Shown here: in pieces, positions 43,381 to 54,686 of the stretch
Layout: every line of letters starts with the position of its first letter
Numbering within the stretch: position 1 is the first letter of the stretch
DNA from: Alkalihalobacillus sp. FSL W8-0930
GTDB lineage: Bacteria; Bacillota; Bacilli; Bacillales; Bacillaceae_D
Direction of reading: 5' to 3'
Assembly (NCBI GenBank): GCA_037965595.1
Contig: CP150183.1
Coordinates: 62,001 to 126,000, forward strand
DNA length: 64,000 bases
Position numbers and translations under genes: made by a program
The notes under the pieces: model-generated
What the model was told of the DNA's origin: nothing
Databases searched by the model: none
What the model saw: the letters and a program-made list of their open reading frames with translations, nothing else

Positions 43381-45876
43381 ATGTTAAAGAAAGCTGTAAA
43401 GTTATGGAGTGAACCTGTATGGATAGCGAAAGTCGGTCAAGTCTATCAAGGAACCACAGATTCAATGAAACGACAAGCCATTAGTTGGTTTGATACAGCA
43501 TTCTATAAATGGGGTCTTCTAATCGCCATTATGGGATTCTTACTCGGACGAGCCGTCATCTTAACAGAATTAACTCCGTTTGTGTTGCCTCTTCTGGCAG
43601 CGGTTTATCTCCTGAAACGTGATAAGGCAGCGATTGCTGCATTCTCTCTGTTAGGTGGGGCTATATTTAGTTATCACGGGCAGGTCGGATTTGTCATTAC
43701 GGCAATCATTGCATATATCCTCTTACAGAAAGCTGTCACACGTTTTGTAACAGACCAAAAAAGTGCACTGCCTTACTTAGTTTTCTCTGCCAGCTTACTT
43801 TCAAGACTGGGTCTTGTCTTTATTGGAACCGGAACGATATCAGGGTACGCCCTCATGATGGCAGCTGTGGAATCGGGACTTAGCTTTATCTTAACGATGA
43901 TCTTCCTGCAAAGCGTGCCGCTATTAACAGCTAAACGAATTCAGCGACCTTTAAAGAATGAAGAAATTATTTGTTTAATTATCCTGCTAGCGTCTGTAAT
44001 GACGGGGACCGTTGGTTGGGCATGGAACGATATGACAGTTGAACACGTGATGGCCAGATATCTATTACTTATTTTTGGATTAGTTGGCGGAGCGGCGATA
44101 GGCTCTACAGTCGGGGTGGTGACCGGACTTATATTAAGCTTAGCTAGTCTTGCCAATTTATATCAAATGAGCTTGCTTGCCTTCTCAGGGTTACTTGGAG
44201 GTCTTCTTAAAGAAGGAAAAAAAGTGGGCGTAGCGGTAGGTCTTCTTGTCGGTACTCTATTAATAGGTATGTATGGCGAGGGAGGACCAGGCATCGCGGC
44301 CACGCTACTAGAAACATTTGCTGCTATTCTATTGTTTTTTCTCACGCCAAATCGCTTCATTCATAAGATATCACGCTACATACCAGGTACGGTGGAGTAT
44401 GCGAATGAGCAGCAGCAATATTTAAAGAAAATACGTGATGTTACAGCAGGTAAAGTGGAACAGTTTTCCACGTTGTTTCAGACACTATCAAAAAGCTTTC
44501 AGATGCCTCCTCCTACTGATGAGCGGGAGCGAGGCGAAAAGGAAGTGGATTATTTCCTGAGCAATGTAACGGAGAAAACATGCCAAACCTGCTTTAAAAA
44601 AGAGAAGTGCTGGGTTCAGAACTTTTCTAAAACCTATGAAACGATGAATAAAATTATGACTGAAACGGAGAAAAATGGTGAGGTGAAGGATCAAATTCTT
44701 CAAATGGAATGGAATAAGCATTGTATCAGGCCGGAAAAAGTCGTTCAGGCTATAGTAACAGAACACAGCCACTATCAAGTGAATCAAATGCTTAGAAAGC
44801 AAGTGTCTGAAAGCCGAAAGCTTGTAGCTGATCAATTACTCGGAGTGTCTCAAGTGATGGGGGACTTCGCCCGGGAAATTCAAAAAGAGAAGGAGGCTCA
44901 CTATCAGCAGGAGGAAGAGCTTTTAGAAATGCTTAGAGGAGCAGGGATTGAAGTGGGGCACATTGATATCTACAGCTTGAGAGCAGGTCAAGCCGAAATT
45001 GAGTTAAGTGTTCCATTTGACGGAGGGCAGGGAATGGGCGAGAAAGTGATCGCTCCTATGCTTTCATCCCTGTTGAATGAAACAATTGTGCTTCAAAAGG
45101 AGGAAACGGGGTTCTATTCAAATGGACATAGTCATATGACCTTTGCTTCAGCAAGGCAATATGTTGTAGAAACGGGTGTAGCGAATGTTGCGAAGGGGGG
45201 AGCTTGGATTTCTGGAGATAGCTTTTCTACTCTTGAGCTCGGTTCGGGTCAGTTTGCGCTCGCAATTAGCGATGGGATGGGGAATGGAGAGCGGGCGCAC
45301 CTGGAGAGTACTGAAACATTAAAGCTGCTACAAAAAGTTCTGGAGTCAGGCATTGAGGAGATGGTCGCCATCAAGTCTGTAAACTCAGTCCTTTCCCTCC
45401 GAACAACAGACGAAATCTTTTCAACACTTGATTTAGCAATGATTGATTTACAAACGGCTAAAGCGAAATTTCTTAAAATCGGATCGATTCCTACCTTTAT
45501 TAAGCGAAGAGATAAAGTGCTCCAAATTGATGCGAGCAATCTACCAATGGGCATGTTCCAAGATTTTGACGTAGACGTTGTTAGTGAACAGCTTAAAGCT
45601 GGTGACATCATTATCATGGTTAGTGACGGGATTTTTGACTCCCCAACCCATGTTGAAAACAAAGATCAATGGATGAAACGAATGATTTCAGAACTAGAAG
45701 GAGCTGATCCACAGGAGATGGCAGACATGATTCTGGAACGTGTAATCCGGTCAGATAGTGGGTACCAGATCGAGGATGATATGACAGTCATTGTAGCTGA
45801 GGTGAAACGAAATACACCAAAATGGGCCTCTATCCCACTTTACCGGCCTTCGCCTCCTTTGAAAAAAAGGGCTTAA
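43381..45876 (+). CDS. spoIIE: stage II sporulation protein E, PP2C-type phosphatase
   Basis: 831 residues. About ten hydrophobic segments in the N-terminal 320 residues anchor it to the polar septum. A central oligomerisation/FtsZ-binding region follows, including the CxxC-like CQTCFKKEKCW (about 400). The C-terminal PP2C phosphatase domain (about 600-815) has AISDGMGNGERA, MVSDGIFD and EDDMTVIVAEV. It dephosphorylates SpoIIAA-P, freeing sigma F in the forespore. ATG 43381 follows GGTGGTGGG. An 0A-controlled promoter is proposed upstream. Confidence 0.97.
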   Translation: MLKKAVKLWSEPVWIAKVGQVYQGTTDSMKRQAISWFDTAFYKWGLLIAIMGFLLGRAVILTELTPFVLPLLAAVYLLKRDKAAIAAFSLLGGAIFSYHGQVGFVITAIIAYILLQKAVTRFVTDQKSALPYLVFSASLLSRLGLVFIGTGTISGYALMMAAVESGLSFILTMIFLQSVPLLTAKRIQRPLKNEEIICLIILLASVMTGTVGWAWNDMTVEHVMARYLLLIFGLVGGAAIGSTVGVVTGLILSLASLANLYQMSLLAFSGLLGGLLKEGKKVGVAVGLLVGTLLIGMYGEGGPGIAATLLETFAAILLFFLTPNRFIHKISRYIPGTVEYANEQQQYLKKIRDVTAGKVEQFSTLFQTLSKSFQMPPPTDERERGEKEVDYFLSNVTEKTCQTCFKKEKCWVQNFSKTYETMNKIMTETEKNGEVKDQILQMEWNKHCIRPEKVVQAIVTEHSHYQVNQMLRKQVSESRKLVADQLLGVSQVMGDFAREIQKEKEAHYQQEEELLEMLRGAGIEVGHIDIYSLRAGQAEIELSVPFDGGQGMGEKVIAPMLSSLLNETIVLQKEETGFYSNGHSHMTFASARQYVVETGVANVAKGGAWISGDSFSTLELGSGQFALAISDGMGNGERAHLESTETLKLLQKVLESGIEEMVAIKSVNSVLSLRTTDEIFSTLDLAMIDLQTAKAKFLKIGSIPTFIKRRDKVLQIDASNLPMGMFQDFDVDVVSEQLKAGDIIIMVSDGIFDSPTHVENKDQWMKRMISELEGADPQEMADMILERVIRSDSGYQIEDDMTVIVAEVKRNTPKWASIPLYRPSPPLKKRA

Positions 45877-45951
45877 GCGAGGGATATGCAGGTATAGATT
45901 CTCTCTAAAGCGTGAAGGATGGTACCATTCACACACTTGGAGGGATTGTCG

Positions 45952-46686
45952 ATGAAAGGTACATTGAAGCAAATCCTGTTAATTACAGATGGACATTCAA
46001 ATCAAGGAGAAGATCCTATTGCAATAGCGGCGATTGGCAGGGAACAAGGAATCACACTTAATGTGATCGGGATCGTCGATGGAGATTCATTAAATGAACA
46101 AGGTATAAAAGAAGTAGAAGCGATTGCTCTTGCAGGAGGCGGTGTTAGCCAAATTGTTTATGCTAAGCAGCTAGCAAAGACTGTGCAGATGGTTACAAGA
46201 AAAGCAATGACACAAACCTTGCATGGGGTCGTAAACAAAGAACTGCAGGATATATTAGGGGGTGGGCAGGAACTTGAGGACTTGCCACCTGAAAAAAGAG
46301 GACAGATCATGGAAGTGGTTGATGATTTAGGAGAGACCATTTCACTAGAGGTACTTATTTTAGTTGATACAAGCGCAAGTATGCGTGATAAGCTGCCAAT
46401 GGTGCAAGAGGCTTTGACAGACCTGTCTATTAGCTTAACTTCCAGAGTAGGGGAGAATCGCTTTGCTCTCTATTCATTCCCTGGGAAAAGACGCGAAGTG
46501 GATCGTTTGCTCGAATGGACACCTCGCTTAGATAGCTTAACAACTGTGTTTCAAAAGCTATCACCTGGAGGAACGACGCCAACTGGTCCTGCAATTCAAG
46601 CTGCCGTTCGTATCTTTACTCAAAAAGGTTCGAAAAGGAGCTTGCTGAATCATGAGGAACAGTTACTCGACGAAATCGCCGATTAA
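45952..46686 (+). CDS. yabS: VWA domain protein YabS
   Basis: 244 residues. A von Willebrand factor A fold: LKQILLITDGHSNQGEDP at the N terminus, then LVDTSASM (MIDAS DxSxS, about 139-145) and SPGGTTPTGPA. Function in Bacillus is unknown; it is coexpressed with yabT in sporulation contexts. ATG 45952 follows GGAGGG; the frame extends to 45919. It overlaps yabT by 35 nt. Confidence 0.92.
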   Translation: MKGTLKQILLITDGHSNQGEDPIAIAAIGREQGITLNVIGIVDGDSLNEQGIKEVEAIALAGGGVSQIVYAKQLAKTVQMVTRKAMTQTLHGVVNKELQDILGGGQELEDLPPEKRGQIMEVVDDLGETISLEVLILVDTSASMRDKLPMVQEALTDLSISLTSRVGENRFALYSFPGKRREVDRLLEWTPRLDSLTTVFQKLSPGGTTPTGPAIQAAVRIFTQKGSKRSLLNHEEQLLDEIAD

Positions 46687-47605
46687 GTTCGCTTCGGGTG
46701 CTCGTTTTTTGGGCAAATGGAATAAAAAACAATATACTGTGATCCGCACCCTTGGTGAAGGTGCAACGGGAACAGTGTATCTTACCCAGTCAACGGACGG
46801 TTTAGTGGCTCTTAAAATGGGAACAGATGGTATGGCGATTACAAATGAAGTGAATGTACTAAGACAATTCTCCAAAAAAACGAGGGTTGTATTAGGTCCA
46901 AAGTTAATGGACGTAGATGATATGTTGTTCGATGGGACGACCTATCCATTCTACGCGATGGAATACGTCAAAGGTGAAGCGTTAATTACGTTCATGCACG
47001 GCAAAGGACCTGAGTGGTTGGGTCTAATGATTCTGCAATTACTTGGAGACTTGGAGAATCTTCACAAAGAGGGCTGGGTGTTTGGTGATTTAAAGCCAGA
47101 TAATTTACTTGTAACGGGTCCTCCTTCTCGAGTACGGTGGCTCGATGTTGGGGGAACAACTCTTTTAGGACGTTCGATTAAAGAGTACACGGAGTTCTTT
47201 GATAGAGGTTACTGGACGCTAGGCACAAGAAAGGCTGAGCCTTCCTATGATTTATTTTCTGTTGCCATGATTATGATTAATTGCGCCTATCCGAAACGTT
47301 TTGATAAAAAATCAGGATCACCCCTTCAGCAACTTAAATCGTCGATCCACGGTCAACCTCTCTTACGACCGTATGAATCCATATTAGTTAAAGCATTAAC
47401 TGGACACTATAATCAAGCAGGTTCCATGAAAAGAGATCTGACTCAAGTCATGCAGCAAGTAACTGCGTCTGAACGCACAGTAACAACAAAGCGTCTGCGC
47501 GCAAAAAAACATAAGAAAAAGCGCGGGTTTAAGGTAGAGTTAGCATTAAGTGCGACCTTACTTTTTGTTGGATGTCTTTTATACTTATTCATTCTTACAA
47601 TGTAA
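46652..47605 (+). CDS. yabT: DNA-binding Hanks-type serine/threonine kinase YabT
   Basis: 317 residues. A kinase domain with glycine loop GEGATGTVYLT (about 28-38), Lys in LVALKMGTD, catalytic-loop variant WVFGDLKPDNLLV (HRD replaced by FGD), the metal-binding Asp in WLDVGG, and EPSYDLFS. A Lys/Arg-rich linker (LRAKKHKKKRG) and a C-terminal transmembrane helix (ELALSATLLFVGCLLYLFI) follow. YabT is a sporulation kinase activated by DNA that phosphorylates RecA. It overlaps yabS by 35 nt and ends in a terminator. Confidence 0.95.
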   Translation: MRNSYSTKSPIKFASGARFLGKWNKKQYTVIRTLGEGATGTVYLTQSTDGLVALKMGTDGMAITNEVNVLRQFSKKTRVVLGPKLMDVDDMLFDGTTYPFYAMEYVKGEALITFMHGKGPEWLGLMILQLLGDLENLHKEGWVFGDLKPDNLLVTGPPSRVRWLDVGGTTLLGRSIKEYTEFFDRGYWTLGTRKAEPSYDLFSVAMIMINCAYPKRFDKKSGSPLQQLKSSIHGQPLLRPYESILVKALTGHYNQAGSMKRDLTQVMQQVTASERTVTTKRLRAKKHKKKRGFKVELALSATLLFVGCLLYLFILTM

Positions 47606-47640
47606 GGGCCTAGTACGTTAAGGCCTTTTCTTTTTTTTGA
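47604..47640 (+). terminator. terminator between yabT and tilS
   Basis: AAGG-GCC (47604-47610, one bulged G) pairs with GGCCTT (47622-47627), followed by a T-rich run. A TATAAT (47664-47669), likely the tilS promoter -10, lies 24 nt after it, but no good -35 is seen. Confidence 0.72.
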
Positions 47641-47713
47641 GACATGTTTTCGTCTAAACGCGCTATAATAAACTCAAGTAGAGTGAAAGATGAGGCAAAG
47701 GGGTCGTTTAGGT

Positions 47714-49099
47714 TTGAACGTGGAAGAGTCGGTGCATACGTTTATGAAGTACAAACATATGGGTATAGAAGGACAGCATATTGTTGTTGCCGTTTCCGGA
47801 GGACCAGACTCAATGGCCTTGCTGCATTTTCTCCATCAAGAAAGGCGACGGTATACGATTCGTGTAACGGCTGCTCACATTAACCATCAGCTTCGAGGAG
47901 TTGAGTCAGATCAGGATGAACAGATGGTAAGAACGTATTGTAAGCAAGCCGGGATCATATTCGTCTCTGAGAAAGTGGATGTTAAGCAATACGCTAAAGA
48001 GCACCGGGTTGGTTCATCACTTGCAGCGAGAGAGTTAAGATACAGCCAGTTGGAAAGAATAATGAATGAGGTGAACGGGGACTGCTTAGCTGTTGCGCAT
48101 CACGGGGATGATCAAATTGAAACGGTCCTTATGAAACTTGTTCGAAGTGCAAATGCCCTGCAAAAGCCAGGAATGGAAGCAGTAAGACCCTTTTATCAAG
48201 CAAAGCTGATCAGACCTTTTTTAACTTTATCAAAATCAGATATTATCACGTACTGTGAGGAAAAAGGTATTCCCTACAGGGTCGATTCAAGTAATGCATC
48301 AGCAGTGTATACACGTAATCGTTTTAGGGAAACGATTCTTCCGTTTGTAACCGAAGAGAATCCAAATATACATAAGCACGTTCAGCGATACCACGAATGG
48401 CAATCAGAGGATCAGGATTTTTTAAATGATTTAGCAGAAGAGGCGATGACGCAGGTAGTCCAAGCGAAACGTGAACAAATTGTTACAATCTCCATTGATT
48501 CATTCCTCTCGGTGGCGCTCCCTTTACAAAGGAGAATGATTCATCTAATATTAAATTATCTTTACAAGGGGTCTACCCGTATTACTTCTGTACATATTGA
48601 GCAAACGATAACAATGCTAGGAGCGAGTAATCCTTCAGCTAAGCTTGAACTGGCTGATGGACTTAAAGTTAATCGCGAATACAACCGTTGTCACTTTGTG
48701 CGAAACGAGCAAAACAAACGGAATCAGATATCTAAAGAGCTTGTGGTGCCGGGAAAAGTGTTTCACACCTTTGGTGAGATGAGCGCTACTTCTGTAAGTC
48801 ATGAAGAACCCGTCGAACCCTATGAGGTGCTCTTGGATTCAGACTCCATTACTTTGCCACTCATCGTCCGTGTTCCGCTACCAGGTGATCGGATTGATGC
48901 TTTAGGGATGGATGGCACTAAGAAGCTTAATAGGCTTTTTATTGATCGGAAGTTACCTAAATCGTTAAGAGCAGAGTGGCCAATTGTTACGGATGCACAT
49001 GGACAAATTATTTGGGTACCATACTTACAAAGATCACGTATAGCAGTCGTTACAGAAGAGACTAAGAACATTGTGAAGCTGACATTTTTAAGGGACTAA
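47714..49099 (+). CDS. tilS: tRNA(Ile)-lysidine synthase
   Basis: About 461 residues. The PP-loop SGGPDS lies about 25-30 residues from the start. The N-terminal catalytic domain continues [17 protein letters not shown] and [14 protein letters not shown]; the C-terminal domain binds tRNA (about 350-460). It converts C34 of tRNA-Ile(CAU) to lysidine; essential. The start is uncertain: the frame opens at ATG 47690, but alignment with known TilS supports TTG 47714 (AAGGGG 10 nt upstream) or GTG 47720. It is followed 50 nt later by hprT, as in B. subtilis. Confidence 0.93.
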   Translation: MNVEESVHTFMKYKHMGIEGQHIVVAVSGGPDSMALLHFLHQERRRYTIRVTAAHINHQLRGVESDQDEQMVRTYCKQAGIIFVSEKVDVKQYAKEHRVGSSLAARELRYSQLERIMNEVNGDCLAVAHHGDDQIETVLMKLVRSANALQKPGMEAVRPFYQAKLIRPFLTLSKSDIITYCEEKGIPYRVDSSNASAVYTRNRFRETILPFVTEENPNIHKHVQRYHEWQSEDQDFLNDLAEEAMTQVVQAKREQIVTISIDSFLSVALPLQRRMIHLILNYLYKGSTRITSVHIEQTITMLGASNPSAKLELADGLKVNREYNRCHFVRNEQNKRNQISKELVVPGKVFHTFGEMSATSVSHEEPVEPYEVLLDSDSITLPLIVRVPLPGDRIDALGMDGTKKLNRLFIDRKLPKSLRAEWPIVTDAHGQIIWVPYLQRSRIAVVTEETKNIVKLTFLRD

Positions 49100-49149
49100 G
49101 TCGCTCGATGCGTTTTAGAAACCGAACTAAACAGGAGGGTCAAAAGCCT

Positions 49150-49692
49150 TTGATGAAAGATGAACTGAAAGAGATACTGATTTCCGAAGAAGAAATCCAG
49201 AATAAAGCCCGTGAATTAGGAAGCGAAATTACGGAACAATATAAAGACGCGTTCCCGCTTTTTGTAGGAGTTCTAAAAGGTGCACTTCCTTTTATGGCAG
49301 AGCTAATTAAGCACGTAGATGCTCACCTTGAATTAGATTTTATGGATGTATCTAGCTATGGGAACGCCATGGTTTCATCTGGTGAAGTGAAAATTATTAA
49401 AGACTTAAACACGTCTGTTGAAGGACGTGACGTCTTGATTGTCGAAGATATTATTGACAGCGGACTTACTCTTAAGTACTTAATTGAGCTGTTTCATTAT
49501 AGAAAAGCCAAATCAGTTAAGGTTGTCACTCTTTTAGATAAGCCTGATGGACGCAAGGTAGATCTCGTCCCTGATCTTTGTGGTTTTACAGTGCCAGATG
49601 CTTTTGTAGTAGGGTTTGGACTTGATTACGCGGAACGTTACCGTAATCTTCCTTACATCGGTGTGTTAAAACCAGAGATTTATGAGGGGTAA
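49150..49692 (+). CDS. hprT: hypoxanthine phosphoribosyltransferase
   Basis: 180 residues, exactly the B. subtilis length. [27 protein letters not shown] (PRPP-adjacent) and the PRPP loop [14 protein letters not shown], then [17 protein letters not shown]. It salvages hypoxanthine and guanine. The start is TTG 49150, 10 nt after GGAGGG, giving MMKDE like known HprT; the frame extends to 49108. In the tilS-hprT-ftsH run. Confidence 0.95.
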   Translation: MMKDELKEILISEEEIQNKARELGSEITEQYKDAFPLFVGVLKGALPFMAELIKHVDAHLELDFMDVSSYGNAMVSSGEVKIIKDLNTSVEGRDVLIVEDIIDSGLTLKYLIELFHYRKAKSVKVVTLLDKPDGRKVDLVPDLCGFTVPDAFVVGFGLDYAERYRNLPYIGVLKPEIYEG

Positions 49693-49761
49693 TGTTTGTG
49701 GACTTAAAGTCCGTTATGGTACTATTATTGCAGCTTTGTTGGACGTGGGAGGAGGTCTAGA

Positions 49762-51750
49762 ATGAAATATCGGGTGTTTAGAAATACGATCTTTTATCTG
49801 CTTATTTTCTTGGTGATTATTGGGATTGTAAGTGTGATTAATACAGATCAAAATACTGTTGAAGAATTAAATTACAATCAGTTTACTGAACAGCTTGAGC
49901 AAGGAAATGTAGAAACGTTTAGTATAAAACCAGAACGAGATGTATATCTGGTGCGTGGACAGCTTGTTGGTGCCGAAGAAGATGAGTTTTTCGAAACGTA
50001 CGTACTTCGTAGTGAGCAAACCTCTGAACTACTCGCGCAAGCACAGAGTAACTTAGAGATCCAGCCTGCTGATGAAACAAACAGCTGGGTGGCAATTTTC
50101 ACCTCTCTTATTCCATTTGTAATCATTATCATATTATTCATCTTCCTTATGAGCCAAGCGCAGGGTGGCGGTAACCGTGTCATGAGCTTTGGTAAGAGTA
50201 AGGCTAAAATGGTGAGCGATGATAAGAAAAAAGCTAAGTTTAAGGACGTAGCCGGTGCAGATGAAGAGAAAGCCGAACTTGTTGAGGTTGTGGAGTTCCT
50301 TAAGGATCCACGTAAGTTCGCTGCAATTGGTGCTCGTATTCCAAAAGGTGTTCTTCTAGTAGGACCTCCAGGAACAGGTAAAACTCTACTTGCTCGTGCT
50401 GTTTCAGGTGAAGCAGGCGTGCCATTCTTCTCGATCAGTGGTTCTGACTTCGTAGAGATGTTTGTTGGGGTAGGGGCTTCTCGTGTGCGTGATCTATTCG
50501 AGAATGCTAAGAAAAATGCGCCTTGTATCATCTTTATTGATGAGATTGATGCAGTTGGTCGTCAGCGTGGTGCCGGCCTTGGTGGTGGACACGATGAACG
50601 TGAACAAACACTTAACCAACTTCTTGTTGAGATGGATGGATTTAGTGCAAACGAAGGGATTATTATCATTGCGGCAACAAACCGCTCAGATATTCTAGAT
50701 CCGGCATTACTTCGTCCTGGACGATTTGACCGTCAAATTCAAGTAAACCGCCCTGATGTAAAAGGACGTGAGCAGGTTCTTGTTGTTCATGCGCAAAACA
50801 AGCCACTAGGCGATGATGTAAAACTTGATGTAATTGCAACGAGAACACCTGGTTTCTCAGGTGCAGATCTTGAAAACCTTCTAAACGAAGCGGCTCTTGT
50901 CGCTGCACGAGACAACCAAACAAAGATTGGTATGTCTCATGTTGAAGAAGCGATTGATCGTGTCATTGCAGGACCTGCTAAGAAAACACGTGTGATCTCT
51001 GCAAAAGAGAAAAACATTGTTGCTTGGCATGAAGCTGGTCACACGGTTGTTGGTGTGAAGCTAGAAGGTGCTGACATTGTTCACAAGGTAACGATTGTTC
51101 CTCGTGGAATGGCTGGCGGATATGCCATGATGTTACCTAAAGAAGATCGTTACTTTATGACGAAGCCGGAATTAATCGACAAGATCGTTGGTTTACTCGG
51201 AGGCCGTGTGGCTGAGGAAATTCAATTTGGTGAAGTAAGTACTGGGGCGCATAATGATTTCCAACGTGCAACAGGTATTGCTCGTAAGATGGTAACGGAA
51301 TATGGAATGAGTGAAAAGCTAGGACCAATGCAATTTGGTCAATCATCTGGTGGTCAAGTATTCCTAGGACGTGACATCCAAAACGAACAAAATTACAGTG
51401 ATGCGATTGCTCACGAAATTGATATGGAAGTTCAAAAAATCATTAAGGATGCTTACGAAAGATGTAGACAAATCCTTTTAGAACATAAAGACGCGTTAGA
51501 TCGTGTTGCTGAATCATTAATCGAGCTCGAAACATTGGATGCTGAGCAAATTCTTTCCCTTGTCAACGAAGGAAAGCTTCCGGAGAATCATCACGGAAAT
51601 AAGCTAGGCGACTCTGATCTGAAAGTGAACATTAATGGAAAACAAGAGGATCGCGCTGAAGGAACTCCATACGAAGAAACAACAAACCTGGATCAAAATC
51701 AAAATGAACCACCAGCTGATGGTGGAAGCCAGGATACCGATCGTCGGTAA
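49762..51750 (+). CDS. ftsH: ATP-dependent zinc metalloprotease FtsH
   Basis: 662 residues. Two N-terminal transmembrane helices (about 7-27 and 111-131) flank an extracellular FtsH_ext domain. The AAA module has Walker A GPPGTGKT (201-208), Walker [12 protein letters not shown] and [24 protein letters not shown]. The protease HEAGH motif is His423-Glu424-His427. The acidic, Gln/Asn-rich tail is after about 610. FtsH degrades misfolded membrane and regulatory proteins and is needed for sporulation. GGAGGAGG precedes ATG 49762. A strong terminator follows. Confidence 0.98.
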   Translation: MKYRVFRNTIFYLLIFLVIIGIVSVINTDQNTVEELNYNQFTEQLEQGNVETFSIKPERDVYLVRGQLVGAEEDEFFETYVLRSEQTSELLAQAQSNLEIQPADETNSWVAIFTSLIPFVIIIILFIFLMSQAQGGGNRVMSFGKSKAKMVSDDKKKAKFKDVAGADEEKAELVEVVEFLKDPRKFAAIGARIPKGVLLVGPPGTGKTLLARAVSGEAGVPFFSISGSDFVEMFVGVGASRVRDLFENAKKNAPCIIFIDEIDAVGRQRGAGLGGGHDEREQTLNQLLVEMDGFSANEGIIIIAATNRSDILDPALLRPGRFDRQIQVNRPDVKGREQVLVVHAQNKPLGDDVKLDVIATRTPGFSGADLENLLNEAALVAARDNQTKIGMSHVEEAIDRVIAGPAKKTRVISAKEKNIVAWHEAGHTVVGVKLEGADIVHKVTIVPRGMAGGYAMMLPKEDRYFMTKPELIDKIVGLLGGRVAEEIQFGEVSTGAHNDFQRATGIARKMVTEYGMSEKLGPMQFGQSSGGQVFLGRDIQNEQNYSDAIAHEIDMEVQKIIKDAYERCRQILLEHKDALDRVAESLIELETLDAEQILSLVNEGKLPENHHGNKLGDSDLKVNINGKQEDRAEGTPYEETTNLDQNQNEPPADGGSQDTDRR

Positions 51751-51763
51751 TTCCTAAGCATAA

Positions 51764-51797
51764 GAGAAGATGCCCGCCTCGGGCATCTTCTTTTTCT
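51764..51797 (+). terminator. terminator after ftsH
   Basis: AGAAGATGCCCG (51765-51776) pairs perfectly with CGGGCATCTTCT (51780-51791), a 3-nt loop, then TTTTCT. Confidence 0.93.
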
Positions 51798-51874
51798 ATG
51801 ACTAGGCACGATCTTTGCCAAAAAGATCATTTGCACGCATAATATAAAACGAATCAGCGAGGATGGTGAGAAAG

Positions 51875-52645
51875 ATGATTCTTGTCATGGATGTTGGAAA
51901 TTCATCAATCGTGTTTGGTGTATATAGAGAAAATGAATGTATTCGCTCTTGGCGCATGGCAACAGATCGACAGAAGACTGCTGATGAATATGCAGTTTTG
52001 GTCAAGTCAATGTTTGCAGATGTACATATAACGTTTTCAGATATTAGTGGAATCGCGATTTCTTCGGTGGTTCCACCCATCATGCACACGCTTGAACTGA
52101 TGTGTAAGATGTATATGAATCAGACGGCGCTAATTGTTGGTCCAGGGGTGAAAACAGGATTAAACATCCTTTATGAGAATCCTCGTGAGGTTGGCGCAGA
52201 TCGAATTGCAAATGCAGTTGGGGCGTTGACTCATTACGAGTCGCCTGCGATTATTGTTGATTTTGGAACAGCAACTACGTATTGTTACATTAACGATAAG
52301 GAACAATATGTCGGAGGGGCCATATCTCCTGGAATGGCAGTATCGGCAGAAGCGCTATATATGAGAGCTTCAAAGCTTCCTAAAATAGAATTAACAAAAC
52401 CAAAATCAATGCTCGGTAAGAATACGGTTCATGCCATGCAAGCAGGTACATTTTATGGCTATATTGGAGGAGTGGAAGCGATTCTCTCCCGTATTCATAA
52501 GGAATCCCGTTTAGCCGTAAAGCCGAAAGTGATCGCAACAGGTGGTCTTGCTGAATTATTGGCACCCGAATCGTCTATGATTGATATTGTAGACCCCTAC
52601 TTAACGTTAAAAGGTCTTAAGGCCATTTACGAAAAAAACATCTAG
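51875..52645 (+). CDS. coaX: type III pantothenate kinase
   Basis: 256 residues. [17 protein letters not shown] carries the first acidic metal-binding Asp (Asp6). [18 protein letters not shown] and VDFGTATTY are the other ASKHA hallmarks of CoaX. It phosphorylates pantothenate, the first CoA step, and is not inhibited by CoA. I chose ATG 51875, after GGTGAG, since it gives the family N terminus; ATG 51863 would add four residues. It abuts hslO by 16 nt. Confidence 0.95.
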   Translation: MILVMDVGNSSIVFGVYRENECIRSWRMATDRQKTADEYAVLVKSMFADVHITFSDISGIAISSVVPPIMHTLELMCKMYMNQTALIVGPGVKTGLNILYENPREVGADRIANAVGALTHYESPAIIVDFGTATTYCYINDKEQYVGGAISPGMAVSAEALYMRASKLPKIELTKPKSMLGKNTVHAMQAGTFYGYIGGVEAILSRIHKESRLAVKPKVIATGGLAELLAPESSMIDIVDPYLTLKGLKAIYEKNI

Positions 52646-52661
52646 AGTGGAGATGAAATAT

Positions 52662-53540
52662 ATGAACGATTATTTAGTAAAATCAACAGCGTTTGACGGA
52701 AAGGTTCGTGCGTATGCGCTGGTTGCAACAGATATGGTAAATGAAGCTGTACGAAGACAAGGAACATGGCCAACAGCAACAGCGGCTCTTGGTCGTACGA
52801 TGATGGCAAGCTCAATGATGGGTATGATGCTTAAAGGCGAAGAAAAGCTTACAGTAAAAGTAGAAGGTGGCGGCCCAATTGGTGCCATTGTCACAGATAG
52901 TAACGCAAAAGGTGAAACGCGTGGATATGTTTCCAAGCCTCAAACTCACTTTGATTTAAATGAACACGGGAAATTAGATGTAGCAAGAGCTGTAGGTACA
53001 ACCGGAACACTTTCCGTTGTTAAAGATCTTGGATTGCGCGAACCTTTTACAGGAAGTGTGCCAATTGTTTCAGGTGAGCTTGGTGAAGACTTTACGTATT
53101 ACTTCGCAAACTCTGAGCAAACACCATCATCAGTTGGAGTTGGAGTTTTGGTTAATCCGGATAATACAGTTCAAGCTGCCGGAGGATTTATTCTTCAATT
53201 AATGCCTGGTGCAGACGATGCTGTGATTGACGAGATTGAGAAGCGCTTATCTACGATTCCGCCTATCTCTAAACTTGTCGAGCTTGGAATGCCACCTGAA
53301 GAAATTCTGTATTCTCTTTTAGGTGAAGAATCCGTTACGATTCATGAAAAAACGCCTGTTGTCTTTAAATGCACTTGCTCAAAAGAGCGAATTGCTAATG
53401 CGATTATCAGCTTAGGTCAAGCTGAAATTACGGCAATGATTGAAGAAGATGGTGAAGCAGAAACAGTCTGTCACTTCTGTAACGAGCAGTATCACTTTAC
53501 AAGTGCTGAGCTTGAAGAATTAAACGAACAAGCCGTTTAA
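52662..53540 (+). CDS. hslO: redox-regulated chaperone Hsp33
   Basis: 292 residues. Substrate-binding N-terminal domain ([40 protein letters not shown]) and C-terminal zinc switch with CTC (Cys237, Cys239) and CHFC (Cys270, Cys273). Oxidation releases zinc and activates the holdase. ATG 52662 follows GTGGAGATG. In B. subtilis yacD (a PrsA-like PPIase) comes next; here cysK follows directly. Confidence 0.96.
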   Translation: MNDYLVKSTAFDGKVRAYALVATDMVNEAVRRQGTWPTATAALGRTMMASSMMGMMLKGEEKLTVKVEGGGPIGAIVTDSNAKGETRGYVSKPQTHFDLNEHGKLDVARAVGTTGTLSVVKDLGLREPFTGSVPIVSGELGEDFTYYFANSEQTPSSVGVGVLVNPDNTVQAAGGFILQLMPGADDAVIDEIEKRLSTIPPISKLVELGMPPEEILYSLLGEESVTIHEKTPVVFKCTCSKERIANAIISLGQAEITAMIEEDGEAETVCHFCNEQYHFTSAELEELNEQAV

Positions 53541-53579
53541 TAAAAATGTAAAATCCTTCTTTTTCATTTCGTAGATTCA

Positions 53580-53608
53580 TTGACTTATAAGTAGAGTTCT
53601 GATAGTAT
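53580..53608 (+). promoter_or_regulatory. sigma-A promoter of cysK
   Basis: TTGACT (53580-53585), 17 nt, TAGTAT (53603-53608). The leader 53609-53654 holds AAGGAGG and an AATTTACTAGGAATT inverted stretch that might be regulatory. Confidence 0.65.
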
Positions 53609-53654
53609 CAACTTATAAAACCAATAAATTTACTAGGAATTAAGGAGGCTCATT

Positions 53655-54581
53655 ATGACTGCTGTCAATTCTGTTCTCGATTTAATTGGAAACACACCTT
53701 TAGTGAAATTAAATAGGTTAACGACGGATCAACATGCTGATGTTTATTTGAAATTGGAATATTATAATCCGGGTAGTAGTGTAAAGGATCGTATTGGTCT
53801 CGCTATGCTAGAAGCTGCTGAGGAAGCTGGAAAAATCAAGCCTGGTGATTCATTTGTTGAACCTACAAGTGGGAACACGGGAATTGGTCTTGCAATGGTT
53901 GCTGCAGCGAAAGGATTTAAAGCTATCTTAGTTATGCCTGAAACGATGAGCTTAGAGCGTCGCAATCTTCTACGTGCATACGGGGCAGAAGTTGTACTCA
54001 CTCCTGGACCAGAAGGTATGGGTGGGGCCATTCGCAAAGCAACGGAACTTGCAAATGAGCACGGCTACTTTATGCCGCAACAGTTTGAGAATGAAGCGAA
54101 CCCAGCTATTCATCGCAGCACAACAGGAAAAGAGTTGCTTGAGCAAGTAGATGGCCAGCTCGACGCTTTTGTTTCAGGAATTGGAACGGGCGGAACAATT
54201 ACAGGTGCAGGTGGTTTCTTAAAAGAACATTTCCCTGAACTTAAAGTGGTTGCCGTTGAACCAAAAGATTCTCCAATCCTTTCTGGTGGTAGTCCGGGTC
54301 CTCACAAGATTCAAGGAATCGGTGCTGGGTTTGTACCAAAGATTCTTGACCAAGACGTGTATGATGAAGTGGTTCAAGTATCTACAGAGCAATCCTTTGA
54401 ATTTGCTCGTAAGGCAGCAAGAGAAGAAGGTATTTTAGGTGGAATTTCTTCTGGGGCAGCCATTTATGCTGCACTTGAAGTAGCCAAAAAGCTTGGACCA
54501 GGCAAAAAGGTCGTAGCGATTATTCCATCAAATGGAGAAAGATATCTAAGTACAGCTCTTTATCAATTTGAAGAAGAGTAA
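53655..54581 (+). CDS. cysK: cysteine synthase A (O-acetylserine sulfhydrylase)
   Basis: 308 residues. The PLP Lys is Lys44 in [11 protein letters not shown]; the substrate loop is [11 protein letters not shown] (70-80) and the phosphate-binding loop GTGGTITG (about 178-185). It forms cysteine from O-acetylserine and sulfide and in B. subtilis also partners with CymR regulation. ATG 53655 follows AAGGAGG. Monocistronic by promoter and terminator. Immediately upstream of the pab operon. Confidence 0.97.
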   Translation: MTAVNSVLDLIGNTPLVKLNRLTTDQHADVYLKLEYYNPGSSVKDRIGLAMLEAAEEAGKIKPGDSFVEPTSGNTGIGLAMVAAAKGFKAILVMPETMSLERRNLLRAYGAEVVLTPGPEGMGGAIRKATELANEHGYFMPQQFENEANPAIHRSTTGKELLEQVDGQLDAFVSGIGTGGTITGAGGFLKEHFPELKVVAVEPKDSPILSGGSPGPHKIQGIGAGFVPKILDQDVYDEVVQVSTEQSFEFARKAAREEGILGGISSGAAIYAALEVAKKLGPGKKVVAIIPSNGERYLSTALYQFEEE

Positions 54582-54591
54582 ACGTCTATAC

Positions 54592-54628
54592 AAAAAGGCA
54601 GTCCATAACACGGGACTGCCTTTTCTTA
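54592..54628 (+). terminator. terminator after cysK
   Basis: AAAAGGCAGTCC (about 54594-54604) pairs with GGACTGCCTTTT (54613-54624); TCTT follows. Confidence 0.88.
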
Positions 54629-54686
54629 TGGTTCGATGTCATGTAAAATAGAAGCCATATCTGACGGTTAAAAGGGAGAAGGTGAG

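Noticed and set aside
47644-47883. 79-codon frame overlapping the start of tilS
   Set aside because: It is an out-of-frame shadow; the PP-loop frame is the true one.
49878-50531. 217-codon minus-strand frame inside ftsH
   Set aside because: It is an antisense shadow of the AAA domain; codon use and product have no gene features.
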